DNA of 64,000 nucleotides. Source: Apodemus sylvaticus. Its lineage: Eukaryota > Chordata > Mammalia > Rodentia > Muridae. The position numbers and the translations under genes are program-made. The stretch covers positions 42,148,514-42,212,513 of the forward strand of contig NC_067487.1 of NCBI RefSeq assembly GCF_947179515.1, in the 5' to 3' direction. Positions within the stretch are counted from its first letter, which is position 1. Each line of letters starts with the position of its first letter. Shown here one piece after another: positions 21,796 through 34,350 of this stretch. The notes under the pieces were generated by a model. The model made no database searches, was not told where the DNA came from, and saw only the letters and a program-made list of their open reading frames with translations.

Positions 21796-22925
21796 AAATG
21801 AATTGAATGTTCTCCCAACCTGTCAGCCATCATATAGAGTGTTTTACGCCTGTCCCCATATACATGAATGTACAGACACAGCAATGGGTAACTTAAGAGA
21901 TCAAGTACAGAGGTCATGATTTCCTGCACTTGAAAGGTGATGTTTTACCATTTGTTTTAAGCATATAGTATTCTAGCTCCTTTAAATTCCTTCTTAAAGC
22001 CTTAAAACTCTTTGCAGAGTCTTTTGAATACTGGAGTGGCAGAACTTTAATACTGCCAGTTGTTTGGGAACAAACAAGAAGTGATCCATCTACTTATATC
22101 TCAGGTACATTTGTAGCTGTCAGTTTAGCAATGATCATTTGCAGAAATCTTATAAGAGCAAGATATGTAATGCTCAGTTCTCCTAGAAAATTCACAGTTT
22201 GATGTTTAAGCTTGACAATAATGATGGGGGTAATAGGTTTTAAGGAAGGGATTTAGTTGTTAGACCTGCCTCAGATATCATTTTGTTGATAGTGAGGAAT
22301 GTAATTCTCTGAGCTAAGTAGGGATCAAAATTAGTCATATTTATCTTAGCTCCCTACAGTCAAGCTCTCTGTAAGAGTTGTCCAGTTGGTATGTTTTGCA
22401 TGGAGCTGGAAAGAGTACACATTTTAATAAGATCTTTGAGAACAGAAAGTTGAGCTGCATGAAGTAGATTGTACTTTACTGTAACATTTATAATAATATT
22501 TATTTATATATATATTACAGACATGCATATTTAGACAAGCTCAATTTTGCTTTGATGGGATAATTTCTCAAATTTTGCATACGAACTTAATTTTATCTAT
22601 TTATAGAATGTTATATTATATCTAGCAGTGGCAATTCATTAAATATTTTCTAAACAAAAGGACAAATAGTATCTGAAAATTTTCTCTAGTACCTTGACTT
22701 TTTGGCTATATCACACATTTTCATTTGAAAACAGATTCTTTAACTCAACTTTCATATCATTAACACCTACCAAATAGCACTGACTGAACTCCTAGGCCAG
22801 CAGGAGCCATTTTATTCTTGCTGCTTACTTAAGTTGTCATGGTGCCCAGCTGCCTGCTAAATATTTATATTTATAGACATTATAAATTTTCTCCTAGCTT
22901 TAATCAGAAAAGATTCTTATAGCTT

Positions 22926-23770
22926 TTATTCAAAACCTACTTTTAATATGGGTTTTTAAAATGCTTTAATATCCTCTTAGCCCACCACCTACCAGAAAAG
23001 TAGTAGAAAAGAAAGGTTATTAGGATATGGGGTGAAGAGGACTTGTTTGGAAATTGTTCTTTGGAGTAAATACACTCTTTTTTTGTCAGGAAATCAGCAG
23101 TTCAGTTTACTGAAACCACCAGCAGCAGCTCAATCCACTTGCAAATTCTTCACAAATATACTAGCAGTCCAGTTCAGTAGTGTGTGAACAGCAAACATGA
23201 ATCAGCAGTAGTGGGATGACCAGACCTCTACCAAATTGAGTCAGCAGCAATGACTAGGACCAACAGGGAAGTCGGAAGTGGTTTTGAAACTGCAAAGATG
23301 TGTTGCAAAGCTAGCTATGCAAGCATCCTTCACTGTCCATTGAGTCCTATTCATACTCCCTCTAAACATCAAGTGTCCTCCACAGGTCTTGCCTTACCAT
23401 GTGTCTTGACTTAGAATGTGATTCTGTCTTAGAAAAACTCTCCTCGAGTCTGTAGCAGCTGACATCTGCAATTTCGCCTGAGTCTGAGGATGTGGGAAGA
23501 AACGGCCAGAACACCACTAAGAGTATTTTGTTTGTTTTTGTTTTTGGTTCATTTGTCATTATGGAGTCGTGACAAACAGAGCTCAGCTATACAAGGTAAG
23601 TTGAAAATATACGTGTGTGTCAGCGAAAAATCCTTCATCACTTGTTCTTTCATGTGTTTACTTTAGCAAAACATCCTTTCACCTGTGTCTGCTTTGGGAA
23701 AACGCCCCTTCACATGTCTGCTCCAGCAAAACCCCATCCAACACAACTGATTTTCCAAAGAAACCCTACG
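22926..23770 (-). mobile_element. LTR-like dispersed repeat, copy D, with an extra internal segment
   Basis: Read on the minus strand it begins with 'gggtttctttggaaaatcag', has several 'gcagacatgtgaa'-type direct repeats ('ttttgctggagcagaca', 'ttttcccaaagcagaca'), passes 'agctagctttgcaacac', 'gagctgctgctggtgg' and ends with 'aaaagtaggttttg'. These are the blocks of copies A-C. It is ~250 bases longer than copies B and C because of a segment at about 23385-23620 not seen in them. Confidence 0.7.
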
Positions 23771-24665
23771 TTTCCACTTCACTTTCTCTTCCCAATAAGT
23801 GGCAGTGCTCATGGGTGGATAAAATCCTGACAAAAAGTCACTTTTGAGTGTTCAGCCATCAATAGGAAATTTATACAATACCCTTAAACATAGATCTCTA
23901 TAAACGATGAGTAGGAGAACAGAAAGAACACACACAGAAGGGCTGTGAACATGGCACAACCACTGAAGTCAAAACATCACTGCAGCTGTGGCTGCCTACA
24001 ATGTGTCTAAACAAGATTAGGCTGCCCAACAGTCAATCATGGTTACTGATGGGCACAGGGGGAGGAGCCATCCTTGCCTTCAATTACATAACCATTGAGA
24101 AGTCCTGTAGGCTGCAAACTCACAGAAACACAATATATCATGCTTAAACTCAGTAGGTCACCAAATAAAACAAAAAGATAAGGGAAAGGGGTTTGTAGGG
24201 AGAAGGAATCACAGACGTGGGAGGTCCGAGAATTAGAATGCATTTTATCAATGTATTTATGAATGGAAATTACAGTGAGAAAATATAATTAAAAATAAAA
24301 GCAAGCAAAAGAAATGACAACTCAAAAAAGCCAATCAATAAAAGAGACATGAATGTAGGAAAGGAACTTATAGGAAGGAGAGACTGATAAGGGTGGGAAG
24401 AAGAGTGGAGAGGTGGGCTTACAGTCATCAGTATACACTTGATACATGTGGGTATTGAAGGAACAAACTCAACAAAAGGTTATTTTAAAGTCTAAGGCAT
24501 AAACACTATACTGCTGGGAGGAGCAGTTTGATGTTTAGTTGGTCATTTCTACTGAAAAGGAGTACAAATAATCACTATTTCAAGATAGTTTTTCCTAAAG
24601 CTTCACCATGGTCTTTCTTTTACAAAGTATTTTTCTATTGGTTCACTTATTTTCAAATAAAATTA

Positions 24666-24668
<3 letters not shown>

Positions 24669-24707
<39 letters not shown>
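24669..24707. repeat. (CA)n microsatellite
   Basis: About 19 uninterrupted CA units. Confidence 0.97.
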
Positions 24708-24708
<1 letters not shown>

Positions 24709-26181
24709 CTTTAAAATCCTCCCTTTAAGTTATTATCTTTTAGTCCTGTACAAGAATCTCATGCAATAAATATGACTAAAGAATCTCACCTAATGATTGC
24801 ATAACAGGAGAAACAGTAGACCTTTCTTCAGCTAGAAATTAGATGCACTTAACTTTATGTTGTGCTTTTCAAAGTATCGCTTAGATCAATGGGAAATAAT
24901 TAGACTCAGGCAAACACAGTGAAAAAAAAAAACACTGTCTTTTGTCCATGCTGATAATTAATCAACTTATCTTTGCTTTTAGATTTCCTAAAAATGTTTA
25001 ATACATTGTGGTTTTTATTTTGTTTCATGCAACACAAATTACATAGCATTAAATGGAATTGAGATTTTACAAACCAAAGGGAGGAGATATGAATGTAATA
25101 TCTATACAACAGACTAAATGTCAAGATTATAGATAAGAAAAGAATATTTGAAGGAGGAATATTTACAAAAGATTTTAAACTTGGTGATACAATTCAACTA
25201 ATTAAATTAAATCAGACTTGAACTACCAGTAGGAATTGGTTAAGGAAGCACCCACAGACGACACACTGATGACAACAATAACTACAACAACACAAAAGTC
25301 AACAAGAAACAGGATGATAGTGGATAAGGCCTTTAACTGATCAGAAACTGCAAGAAGAATAGAAAATGATATTCACTTTGCATTAGTTTTTGGTTTTTAG
25401 TTAACAAGTGGGGATTGATTAAGGAAACTATTGTATGCCTAGTACAGAAAATGATTCCCTATGTTATCTGAAGTGGGATGTATAGAGCAGTGGCATGCTC
25501 TCATAGAGGGAGGAGGTGACTAAACAGCAATGAAATATCAGACAGTGATGGCGGAAGACTTATTATTAAAATATCCACAGTAATGTGGCAGCCCTTACTT
25601 CCCGGGACTCTGGTCAGTTCCCTCCTCCTTTACTGTGACCACTTCTGTCATTCGCAACAATACTGTTTACCAACATCCTGGGAGTCATATTCTGAATTTC
25701 ACTGGATCTGTCTGGGAAATCTATTAGAGAATGATTATCAGCATGAAAACCAAATCCCAACTCAGCATCTACTATGGATTTTCAGACCAAAAGTAAGATG
25801 CAGTTCTTCCTATATTTATTCTCTCAAGATTCTATCACCCTCAACTGGCACCTGGACCAGTATTAGTAGTATGATAGCACAGATCTCAGCACGAAGAGCT
25901 TGTGTCTACCTGCCCGTCTGGGACCAAGTTCACTGCACTGTCTATTTTTAATTTGATTAGAGACAGGAACACAAAAAGATTCTCTAATAGATGACCTTGT
26001 CCCTAATTTCTCTTCTCTAGTTCAACAATGGGGATGGGGATGATGTAGAATGATGATTCTGTTAAACTGAAACCACATAATTTCATCCTGCAAGAAGCAT
26101 TACTCTTATTGAATTCAATTTATCTTGATAACAGCTGGGTAAAAAAAATTTGTATGTGCACCAATATGTATGCATATATGC

Positions 26182-26280
26182 ATGTGTGTGTGTGTGTGTG
26201 TGAACCCTATACAAAAGTCAAACCGCCTTTTTAAGAAGAAAAATTACTATTGAATACAATATAATATAATATAATATAAT
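26182..26280. repeat. (TG)n at 26182-26202 and (ATAAT)n at 26256-26280
   Basis: Ten TG units, and about five pentanucleotide ATAAT units, separated by ~50 bases of ordinary sequence. Confidence 0.9.
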
Positions 26281-27953
26281 CTTTATATGCAAAACATTAA
26301 GGTAATCAACATTACATAAAAGCATTTCATTCACATTGAATAGTACTCTCTGGATAAGGTTAAAGAACATAAATCTGTCATAGGCATATAGATTTGAGGT
26401 GATATTGTATAATGAAGAAAAAACTATATTGTTTTGGTCATGATTCCAGTAGACATAGAAAAAGTAGAATATAAATTTTCCTAGGCTACATTTGCTGAAC
26501 TAGTGAATTATTTATAGTATGTACTTTATTTACAGCCAAATTCTTATAGAAACATGAAAATTGATTGTCACAATAATCAGTAGAACAATTATCATAGGAC
26601 ACATACTCAGAAGTTTATGGATGACTGTAAATTTTCTTATTCTGCAGATATAAAATCACATTAAACTGCTATCATTACCTTTCAAAAACTCACATTCTAC
26701 ATGTATGTACACATAATCATAGATGTATATACACACATATATTTATAAATTAATATAATATCAGTTACTGTCTAAAGGGAAAGACACCTGGAGAAAACCT
26801 AGATGTCCAGTTGGTAGAAATCATTTGTATGCTTTCTTTTGAACTCAGTCTGCTTCCCTTTTCTACACACTGTGCAAGAAAACAGCAAATACAACTGTGT
26901 GTATGGAGAGAAAATATGCTCAGTAACCACTGTTGTCTTGCTTAACCCTGATGAAGGGTCAGTTGTCCCCTTTTAGTCATAGCAGTTCCACTGTTCTCCT
27001 AGTGTCAGAAGAAACTTTGAAATGCTAAAAAGAGCAGATCTGAAAAAGTAATTGAGTTCAAATGAGTTAAGGTTCCAATTTTCACATTTTAAAGAGAGAG
27101 CATCAAGGCACAAGACTTTCATTTTAAACAATATTACTCAGTGCATCAAGTTGCATGGCATTTTACGTTGGTACAGGCTTTTTAGGCAGGAATTGTTCTG
27201 GGCCTCATTTTCTGCTGCTGTTAACTCTGCACTTCTGTAACTGGCTTCTCGTTTGTTGTTTTGTTTTATTTTCTATCATGGAGCACAGTCTCACTCAAAC
27301 CTTTCTCAGGCTCATATGACTTGCTATGTTGCTAGAGTCAGCCTGTAATTTTAATTAATTTACGAGTAGAACTACATCTAATTTAGTGTGATTGTGACTC
27401 TTGCTGCCTCCTGCAATGACACCAACACATTTCTGCCTCTTTGTTGTACTTCTTTCCCAAGGTTTCAGGACAGTTGTCCCAAAGTAGAATAGTAATGTAA
27501 TTTGAGGTTTATTAGTAGGACATTGTCATCCACTGAACACTTTTCCTCCATCACTCTGGCTTCTTCTCAGAGAGCAGCGCCATTTTTCTACTTATGAATC
27601 TTCTAAAGGTTTCATTGATATTGTGACTATGTTGTGGATAAATAGAAATGGAAACTGTAATCTGATGTTATTCTAACTGTATGAAGAACACTGAAAAAGT
27701 CTTCATTTGAGAATATTAATGTAATGCCGTATATATTTTTAGTTGGTCTATATTATAGAATAGATATGAAATATCCACAGGCTCTTCTGTTCAGTATTTT
27801 TTCCTTATTTGGTGGTGTTATTTTGTTATGGAGGCCTGGCTGGGGGAAGTAGGTAACCAAGCATGAATTCTTAGGCATTGTACTTGACTTGAGCCTCTCT
27901 CTTTTGTCCATCTTTCCTGCTGCTCTCCATGACATGAAAGAACCCTTTCTTCA

Positions 27954-28014
27954 TGTTCGCATCACCACGATGATGTGGGTCATCACTTGTTCGCATCACA
28001 TCACGATGATGTGG
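27954..28014. repeat. Two-copy tandem duplication, period 34
   Basis: 'tgttcgcatcac' starts at 27954 and at 27988, each followed by 'cacgatgatgtgg' or 'atcacgatgatgtgg'. The units contain CpG dinucleotides, unusual for this AT-rich, CpG-poor surrounding. Confidence 0.8.
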
Positions 28015-28080
28015 ACTCAGTATAAGCAGACCCAATGGCTCTAGGATGACATCTACTAAACTTCCTGCTGCAATCATGTC

Positions 28081-28444
28081 TGTCTTGGTTACTTTTACAT
28101 TCCTATGATTGGGAACCATGACCAAGTTACCTTCTAGAAAGAGTTTCTTTGTAGATTAAATTTCAGAGTTTGAATTCTTGATCAGCATGGTTAGGATTAT
28201 GGGAGCAGGAAGGCAAGCACAGTGCTGGGGCAGTAGCTGATGGTTACATTTTGACCACCCAAGGATGAGCAGAGACACCTAACTGGTACTGGCACAGGAA
28301 TTTGAGACCTTAATGCTTGCCCTTAGTGAAAACTTCCTCCAACAGGGCTACATCTCTTAACATTTTCCAAACAGTTTCACTAACTGGGGACTGAGTATTC
28401 AAATATATGAGCCTAAAGAGGCCATTCTCATTCAAACCATCACA
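28081..28444 (-). mobile_element. ORR1-type MaLR solo LTR
   Basis: On the minus strand it starts TGTGATGGTTTGAATGAGAA at 28444, contains 'ggctcatatatttgaatac' and 'ccccagttagtg', and ends ...GTAACCAAGACA at 28081. The TG...CA ends, ~364 bp length and sequence fit a rodent ORR1 LTR. Flanking 5-bp duplications are not evident. MaLR LTRs are non-autonomous relatives of ERVL retroviral elements; no internal region is attached. Confidence 0.88.
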
Positions 28445-28877
28445 TCTTCTTTCCTTAGGTTGTTTCTGCCAAGTATATTGTCACAGTAACAAAGTAAGCA
28501 ATCCAGTCAGTTTGAGTCCTACACCCAGATTTAGGAGATATAATTTCTGGCATCCAGTCTGCATAAGTTATTTTATTGTGAGCTCATAAGCCTCTTGTTA
28601 ATTATGACTCTGAGTTTTGTTTCTTTACAAATGAAATGTAAGTATAATATAGGATATTCCCTAAATCCAGCACTAAATTCACTCTTGTCCTTTTTTGTTG
28701 TTGTTGTTACACACTATTCATCATCTTATTGGGCAATTTATTCATCAAACATAGTTGTGGCTAAGGTAAAATTACCTCCATTCAAGACTCCATGTTTGCT
28801 CACTAAAAAATGTCTAAGTAGATGACCTAATGTAGATTCTTGTGTAAACACTGAGCTAAATAAAAATATATTTTCAA
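28445..28877. other. Unassigned spacer
   Basis: AT-rich, with a short (GTT)n near 28695. No gene or repeat recognised. Confidence 0.4.
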
Positions 28878-29276
28878 GTGTTTAGACATTTTTTTGCCAA
28901 TTTGACACAACCTTGAGTCATTGTAGAGGAGGAAACATCAACTGAGAAAATGCTTTTATAAAATTAGCCATAGGCAAGCCCATGGGGGTATTTTCTTGTA
29001 TCATAGCCCACTCTTCTATTGATGGTACCACTCCTGGGTCGTTTGTCTTGGTGTACATAAGAAAACCAACAGAGAAAGATATGAGGAGCAAGCCAGTAAG
29101 CTGCATTCCTCCATATCCTGTTTCAGTTCCTGCCTGCAGGTTCCTGCCTGGAATTCCTGTTGGGATTTTTCTCAGTGACTAAATGTCACCTGAGTGTTGT
29201 AAGCTTGAGCAAACCCTTTCCTTCCCAAGGTACTTTTGTTCATAGCAGTTTATTACAACCATGAGATCCTAAGTAA
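28878..29276 (+). mobile_element. MT/ORR1-group-like LTR (TGTCAACTTGACAC-type rodent repeat)
   Basis: It keeps the order of a very common rodent repeat: 'gccaatttgacacaacc', 'ggcaagcccatgggggtat', 'gaggagcaagccagtaagct', 'gttcctgcctgcaggttcct', 'gagcaaaccctttccttccc' and 'atagcagtttattacaacc'. The A/T-rich 'aaaccc' area and TG/CA ends fit an LTR; the family label is tentative. A second plus-strand copy is at 51213-51610. Confidence 0.7.
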
Positions 29277-30149
29277 TTCTGTGATCATATATTTAGCATT
29301 ATACAATTGAAAAAAGTCATGAAATGTTGAGAAGGAGAAATATATTGCTAAATTCTATGAAACTCAGTCAAACTTCATTATCTCTTAATGAATAAATGCT
29401 CAAATTAATGTATATGGATTCTAACTGCATTTATATGTACAATAAATTTAAGTCACAGGGCATTTTGCTTTTATTTATACTATTATAAGCATCCTTCTTT
29501 TTCTGATATATGATACAAGAGGGTTAAGAATTTTTTCACAGATTTTAAGTTCTAATTGCAAATGTATTTTACAGTCTAAACACCTTTCATCACTTTTCCT
29601 CAGGGTAAGAAATTATGACTAAAAATGGTGGGTGGCTCATGAAGTGTGAATGCCAGTACAACTCTTAAAGTCACTGTCAGCTTTGTATTTCCTCATGATG
29701 TCTGGATAGAAAATAATAAATGCAGAAGAGGGGACCGCATTAGAAGAGAAAACAAGATATATTTTTCAGCAAAACAAGTAAATCTTCAAAAGTCATTTCA
29801 CTGTTTACTTGATTATCAGTGTGTGTTTTTTTTCTTCCACATGTTGAAGATCAAACACATGTGAAACATGGTCCATAAATGCACTCTAATAACCATAACT
29901 TTAGTTTCCATCCCCTATTATGGTATTAGTAATAAACTAATTATGAATTATGAATCAAGGTCAAGTAAATAAATATTATGAGAAAGGTGGAAAGACATTC
30001 TCTTCATCTAAGCCCCCTTACAGCCATTTATGAAAGATAGAGAGGAATACATTTTATTTATATCTCTTTTAAGTCTTTTTTTTGTCCTGCATTAATCCTC
30101 CTATAATGTAAGAGGCTAGATCTCATTACATAGTAATTCTAAAACTGCT
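29277..30149. other. Unassigned AT-rich DNA
   Basis: No feature recognised. The frame at 29646-29864 (72 codons) is not a known domain. Confidence 0.4.
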
Positions 30150-30440
30150 AAATATTTCTGTTTTTGTTAATGTTACTTTATATATTTGTGTGTATATAAA
30201 TATGTATATATGTGTATGTACATGTATGTTTGTAAGAATATATGTGAGAATGTATGTATGTATGTATGTATGTATGTATTGGTACCCAAAGGGACCGTAA
30301 TAGGATTTAACATTCTCTGTAGATAGAGCTGGAGTTACAGTTAAGTGGTGAGCTGCCAATTGTTAGCACTACAAATTGAACTCACATCTTTTGTAAGAGG
30401 AGCAAGTACTCCTATCTGCTGAGTCATTGACCAGGCCAAA
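30150..30440 (-). mobile_element. B3-type SINE with internal (ATGT)n expansion
   Basis: 'agctggagttacagttaagtg' and 'gagctgccaattgttagc' near 30330 match the B3 body in reverse; 'ctatctgctgagtcattgacc' is the decayed tRNA-derived head at the right. A tetranucleotide ATGT run (30251-30279) has expanded in the AT/GT-rich tail. Confidence 0.75.
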
Positions 30441-30454
30441 ATTTGTTTTGAATA

Positions 30455-30615
30455 TGCAGGTGGATTTGTATGTATTTGTCATGTACTTGTGGATTTCTCC
30501 AGAGGAGAGAGGATGGTATGGGACCTCCTGGAACCAGTTAGGATCTGTTAAGATCAGGAAGCTAGGATCTGGCTGGCATGAGTGCTTGGAACAGAACTAG
30601 GTACTCTGAGTCAGA
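30455..30615 (-). mobile_element. Second, more decayed B3/B4-like SINE
   Basis: 'gtatgtatttgtcatgtac' followed by 'ccagaggagagaggatgg', 'ggcatgagtgcttggaac' and 'gaactaggtactctga' keep the reverse order of a B3/B4 element, tandem to the one before it. Low identity. Positions 30616-31634 that follow are unassigned. Confidence 0.5.
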
Positions 30616-31634
30616 TATATAGCCCTTGATAATATAATATCATGCCAACATTGACTAGGGAAGCAATAATAGTTACAAAGACAACTAAGACTGACATATA
30701 TCAAATGCATTTAAATGTCAGAGACTTAGCTGAATGATTATAAGGAAACCACAATTTCAAAAATACCAAACCATTTTTTTAAAGTCATAATACAAGAATT
30801 AGCAAAAAAGAGTGTTTAAATCTTCATCTAAATTTAAAACTCTAGATACAAAATTCCCAAGGTGTAATAGATATGGCCAGATAGATGTTTTGTATATACT
30901 TCAAATTCATCAAAGCAAAATCCAAATACCTTATATGCCCCTGTTGATGTTACTCGGAGTCCAGGGACATTTTTTTCTCTGATTTTCCTCTTTCTGTTAA
31001 GGCTCTTTCACTGCTAAGTGTTTTTAAAGACTATCTTATATCAGTCTCAGTAATTTCTTCTTTTAAACACAAATGATTTAGTTTATCATGTCTAGTAACT
31101 TACTCTTTAAATATGGTTTTGTCTTCAGTTGCCTATCATTTAAATACTTGAAATTAGCCTCAGATCTGTTTGCTTCAAATTGAATTTTGTCAATTCCAAA
31201 CTTAAAAGTTAAAGACCTTTTCTCGCCATATCAGAATGTCACCTTATTTGAAGATCATATCTTCAAATGGGAATTCAACTTAAAATTAAGTTCTTAGAGT
31301 AAGCTCTAAACCAATACATGATGTGGTCTTTTAATTTTAAAAGAGAATGTGGTTGTGACACAGATACATACAAGGGGAGGACTCATCGAGTATGAAGGTA
31401 GAAATGATGAGATACATCTCTGAGCCATAAACATGTAGTATTAACTCTAAACCATAACAACAAGAAGAAAACCATATCACAGACTATCTCTCACAGCATT
31501 CAAATGCAAATAAAACTGCTAATATTTTGATCTGATGTTTATACTTTCTATAATTTTAAGCAAATGAAGTTCTGTTATTGCTCTGCTATGTTTGGATTTT
31601 AATATAGCAAGCATAGGAAAGTGACACTGAAGGG

Positions 31635-32216
31635 GAAATTTCTGGTTTCTTTGGAGACTCAATTGTGTCAAGTGATTTTTTTTCTGGAAACTATCTTATG
31701 AGAGGATGTTTTGCTGAAGCAGATATGTGGGAGAATGTTTTCCTGAGAACAGACACGATATTTTTCTGGATGGTGCTTGCAAAAATCGCATGTGATATTT
31801 GCTAGAGTGGACTGTTGATAGAAAGTGTGATGCTTGCAAAACGTATAAATGTAACCCAACAGACGGTGGATGGTGCTGTGTAGCATTGGTTCACTTTGCC
31901 ACTTTTTGCTGGTTTTCATTGGGCTTTGCTGACACTGACTCATGCTGACTGGCTGAGCTGTGTGGTTTCCTCTGGATTTTGAATAGCGTTTGCAAGTGGA
32001 TTGAGCTACTGCTGATGATTGATGTGAACTGAGCTGCTGATATACTGGCAGTAAAGATTGGAATCACTCCAAGTAACTCTTTCTAAACAGGCCCAAAATC
32101 CCCTTTGTCCTATTAACCTTTCCTTCCCACTACCTCTGCTGGGTCGTGGGCTGAAGGGAGGTTAAAGTTTAAAAAAAAACTTATTAAAGTAGGTTTTCAA
32201 AATATCTAAGCCTACA
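31635..32216 (+). mobile_element. LTR-like dispersed repeat, copy B
   Basis: Best-preserved copy together with copy C. It begins 'aaatttctggtttctttgg', carries 'gaggatgttttgctgaagc', a TATA-like 'gtataaatgtaaccc' near 31844, 'gagctactgctgatgattg', 'gattggaatcactccaag', a 'cttattaaag' poly(A)-signal-like site near 32180, and ends with 'ctaagcctaca'. No open coding region. Promoter-like, then polyadenylation-like order suggests a solo LTR. Confidence 0.72.
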
Positions 32217-32589
32217 TTCTCACTTGTTCTCTAATTTGGCATTAAATTTATAAGTTAAAGCTTTGATTCATTATAAGGTATTCTGTTTTTCACCAGATAG
32301 GATTTATATTCTCAACCCCTGACTTCACTAGATTTTATCTTTCTCCAGGTCTATTTCTCTATAACTGGAAATACATAATAAATTCTAAGTCTACCTACAA
32401 GAGAGGTATCATTTGCCTTAATGTCTCTGAGTTAATTCAGTTGAGATCAAGATATAATGTATTGCTATATGTTTATTTAAAATACTCATAATTGTCGACT
32501 TTTGGCAAAATAAAATAACACTAACTAGTAAAAATGTGTACTTTATGTGTGTTCTTCACTTAACTTCTCATTTGTGATTTAAAAATCTG

Positions 32590-32930
32590 AAAACCTAAAA
32601 GGGTGTGGGGAAGAGGCATAGGCATTGACAACCATGAAAGAACTGCTGTTACCTTAGAAATAGGGGAACAGAGGAAAGGGTCAAAATATTGAAGCCCAAG
32701 GTCTAGTTTTCTTGGTTGGGAGTAATATCACAGAAGATATGTGTAGCCTCAGTTAGAACCACACAGAAGTCTCAGTGGCTTCCAGAAGATGAATGCAAAT
32801 CAGACACAGAGAAATGCCTCAACTTACCCTTTCATTTACTTCACTAATAGTCTCTCAGTGCTTTGAACTGGCCCCAATAAACTAGAAGCTAAAGGATAAG
32901 AATGCTGTTGGATAGAATTTTATGATTTTG
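32590..32930 (+). mobile_element. Possible old LINE-1 3' UTR fragment
   Basis: 'gtggcttccagaagatgaatg' to 'ctctcagtgctttgaactgg' aligns by eye with 20216-20315 in the old L1 at 19640-20420 (same order, same strand). Ends are not defined. Confidence 0.35.
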
Positions 32931-33689
32931 TTTTAAAAACTCTTACTGACAGGGCGAGAAATAGATTTGAAAGAACAGAGGTGAATCAAGGCAGAGCTTA
33001 ACAGTGTTCTTAGGTACAACCCCATTTGTCAGACCCCTGCTTGGCCTTAGACAAGATGATTTTAGAGATGACTTGCTCTGCAGTACTGAGACCTTCGCTG
33101 TCTCTACATTCTATACACCTTGAGTTTAATCAGCACAGACAAATATGATAATGGAACTTGCTGGAATTCTCACATCCACTTTCAGAATGAATTATCATGC
33201 CAGAGCTCCTTCACCATTCACATCAAAGTGCAAAGTGAAGGCCCCTGAAAATGAGTTTATGCTGAATTACGAGTACTCTGGCCTCAAAGGACAGCTCAGC
33301 TAATTTCTGCTTCCCAGGGAGAGAGTTGAGAGATTTGACCCGAGAAAGCGCAACTAACTGTGAGCATCTAAGGCAAGCACACTGACCAAGCAGAACAAGA
33401 GGGGCAGGAACCCTGATGGGCAGACAATCCAACATAGATAGAGATGAGTCACAGAGAACAACAGGGACTGACTCAGGAATGGCCAGAGAGAGGGCATAGC
33501 TTAGAATACCCGAGTTCACAGGACATATGGTATGTCTTTTACTCAAGTTTGTAACAATGCTATAAATTTTTTATTTTAAGTTCATTCCTTTTCTGTTTCA
33601 CACATGTATGTTATACATTTTGATTATTCTCTCCCCTATCTTGTCATCTACCCCCTGCTCCTATGAACTACTCTCCTTCTTAAAAATTA
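32931..33689. other. Moderate-GC single-copy-looking block
   Basis: Less AT-rich than its neighbours between 33220 and 33540, with a 107-codon minus-strand frame. I see no domain, no matching splice pair and no repeat homology. Confidence 0.4.
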
Positions 33690-33701
33690 TTTTCCTACTA
33701 A

Positions 33702-33847
33702 TTTTTTTTTTTGAGACAGTGTTTCTCTGTGTAGCCCTGGCTGTCCTGGAACTCACTCTGTAGACCAGGCAGGCCCCGAACTCAGAAATCTGCCTGCCTC
33801 TGCCTCCCAAGTGTTGGGATTAAGGGTGTGAGCCACCACTGCCCGGC
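33702..33847 (-). mobile_element. B1 SINE, full-length, with 12-bp target-site duplication
   Basis: T-run then 'gagacagtgtttctctgtg', 'tgtcctggaactcactctg', 'tgcctctgcctcccaagtg' and 'gagccaccactgcccggc' is a nearly consensus mouse B1 in reverse orientation. TTTTCCTACTAA at 33690-33701 recurs at 33848-33859, directly abutting both ends. The RNA polymerase III A box region is at the right end of the plus-strand view. This is the youngest-looking SINE in the window. Confidence 0.97.
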
Positions 33848-34129
33848 TTTTCCTACTAAATTAATATTAAATTTGTTATTTGATCTACTGAGTTTAACCA
33901 GAGAAACATTGGTGACCATGAATTTGTATCTATGATTTCTGTGATAAGAAAGGATGACCATCCATCCCTCTCATCTGTGTACTCCCCAGTGGGTTTACAA
34001 CTGAAGATATTGACTCTCCCTCTCTCATAATCTATCAGCAATTTCAAGTTTAGCAGGGAGAAGAAGAGTCTATGATCTCTTTCCCCTATCCATGATTTAA
34101 TGTTTGCATAGTCTTTTTTAAAGATTTTG

Positions 34130-34150
34130 TTGTTCTTATGAATATTTTGT

Positions 34151-34192
<42 letters not shown>

Positions 34193-34350
34193 CATATATG
34201 CTTGGTATCCAAGAGGGCAGAAAAGGACATTGAATCTCTTAAAGCTATATTTCCAGACAATTGTGGAGACATGTGTGTGCTAGAAACTGAATCCAAGTCT
34301 TCTGCAAGAGCAATAAGTGCTATTAATGGCCGAGACATTTCTCCAGCCTT
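34130..34350 (-). mobile_element. B3-type SINE with a (CA)n tail
   Basis: A CA run of ~19 units at 34153-34190 precedes 'tatccaagagggcagaaaagg', 'acaattgtggagacatgtg', 'gaaactgaatccaagtc' and 'gccgagacatttctccagcc', the reverse of the B3 body and head. The CA tract has grown within the element's GT-rich tail. Confidence 0.8.

Larger units (their letters stand above)
23771..27953. other. Unassigned DNA with scattered short microsatellites
   Basis: The region is AT-rich and mostly single-copy in appearance. The longest frame (25583-25951 plus, 122 codons) contains Ser-rich and aromatic-rich stretches but no recognisable family, and splice-site or promoter context is absent, so I do not call a gene. 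Microsatellites inside are listed separately. Confidence 0.45.

Noticed and set aside
25583..25951. 122-codon plus-strand frame as a possible gene
   Set aside because: No recognised domain, no promoter, no splice or polyadenylation context, and composition like the surroundings. Compatible with chance.
33223..33546. 107-codon minus-strand frame in a moderate-GC block as an exon
   Set aside because: No matching acceptor and donor on that strand that would give a sensible exon, and no known domain. Left as unassigned.
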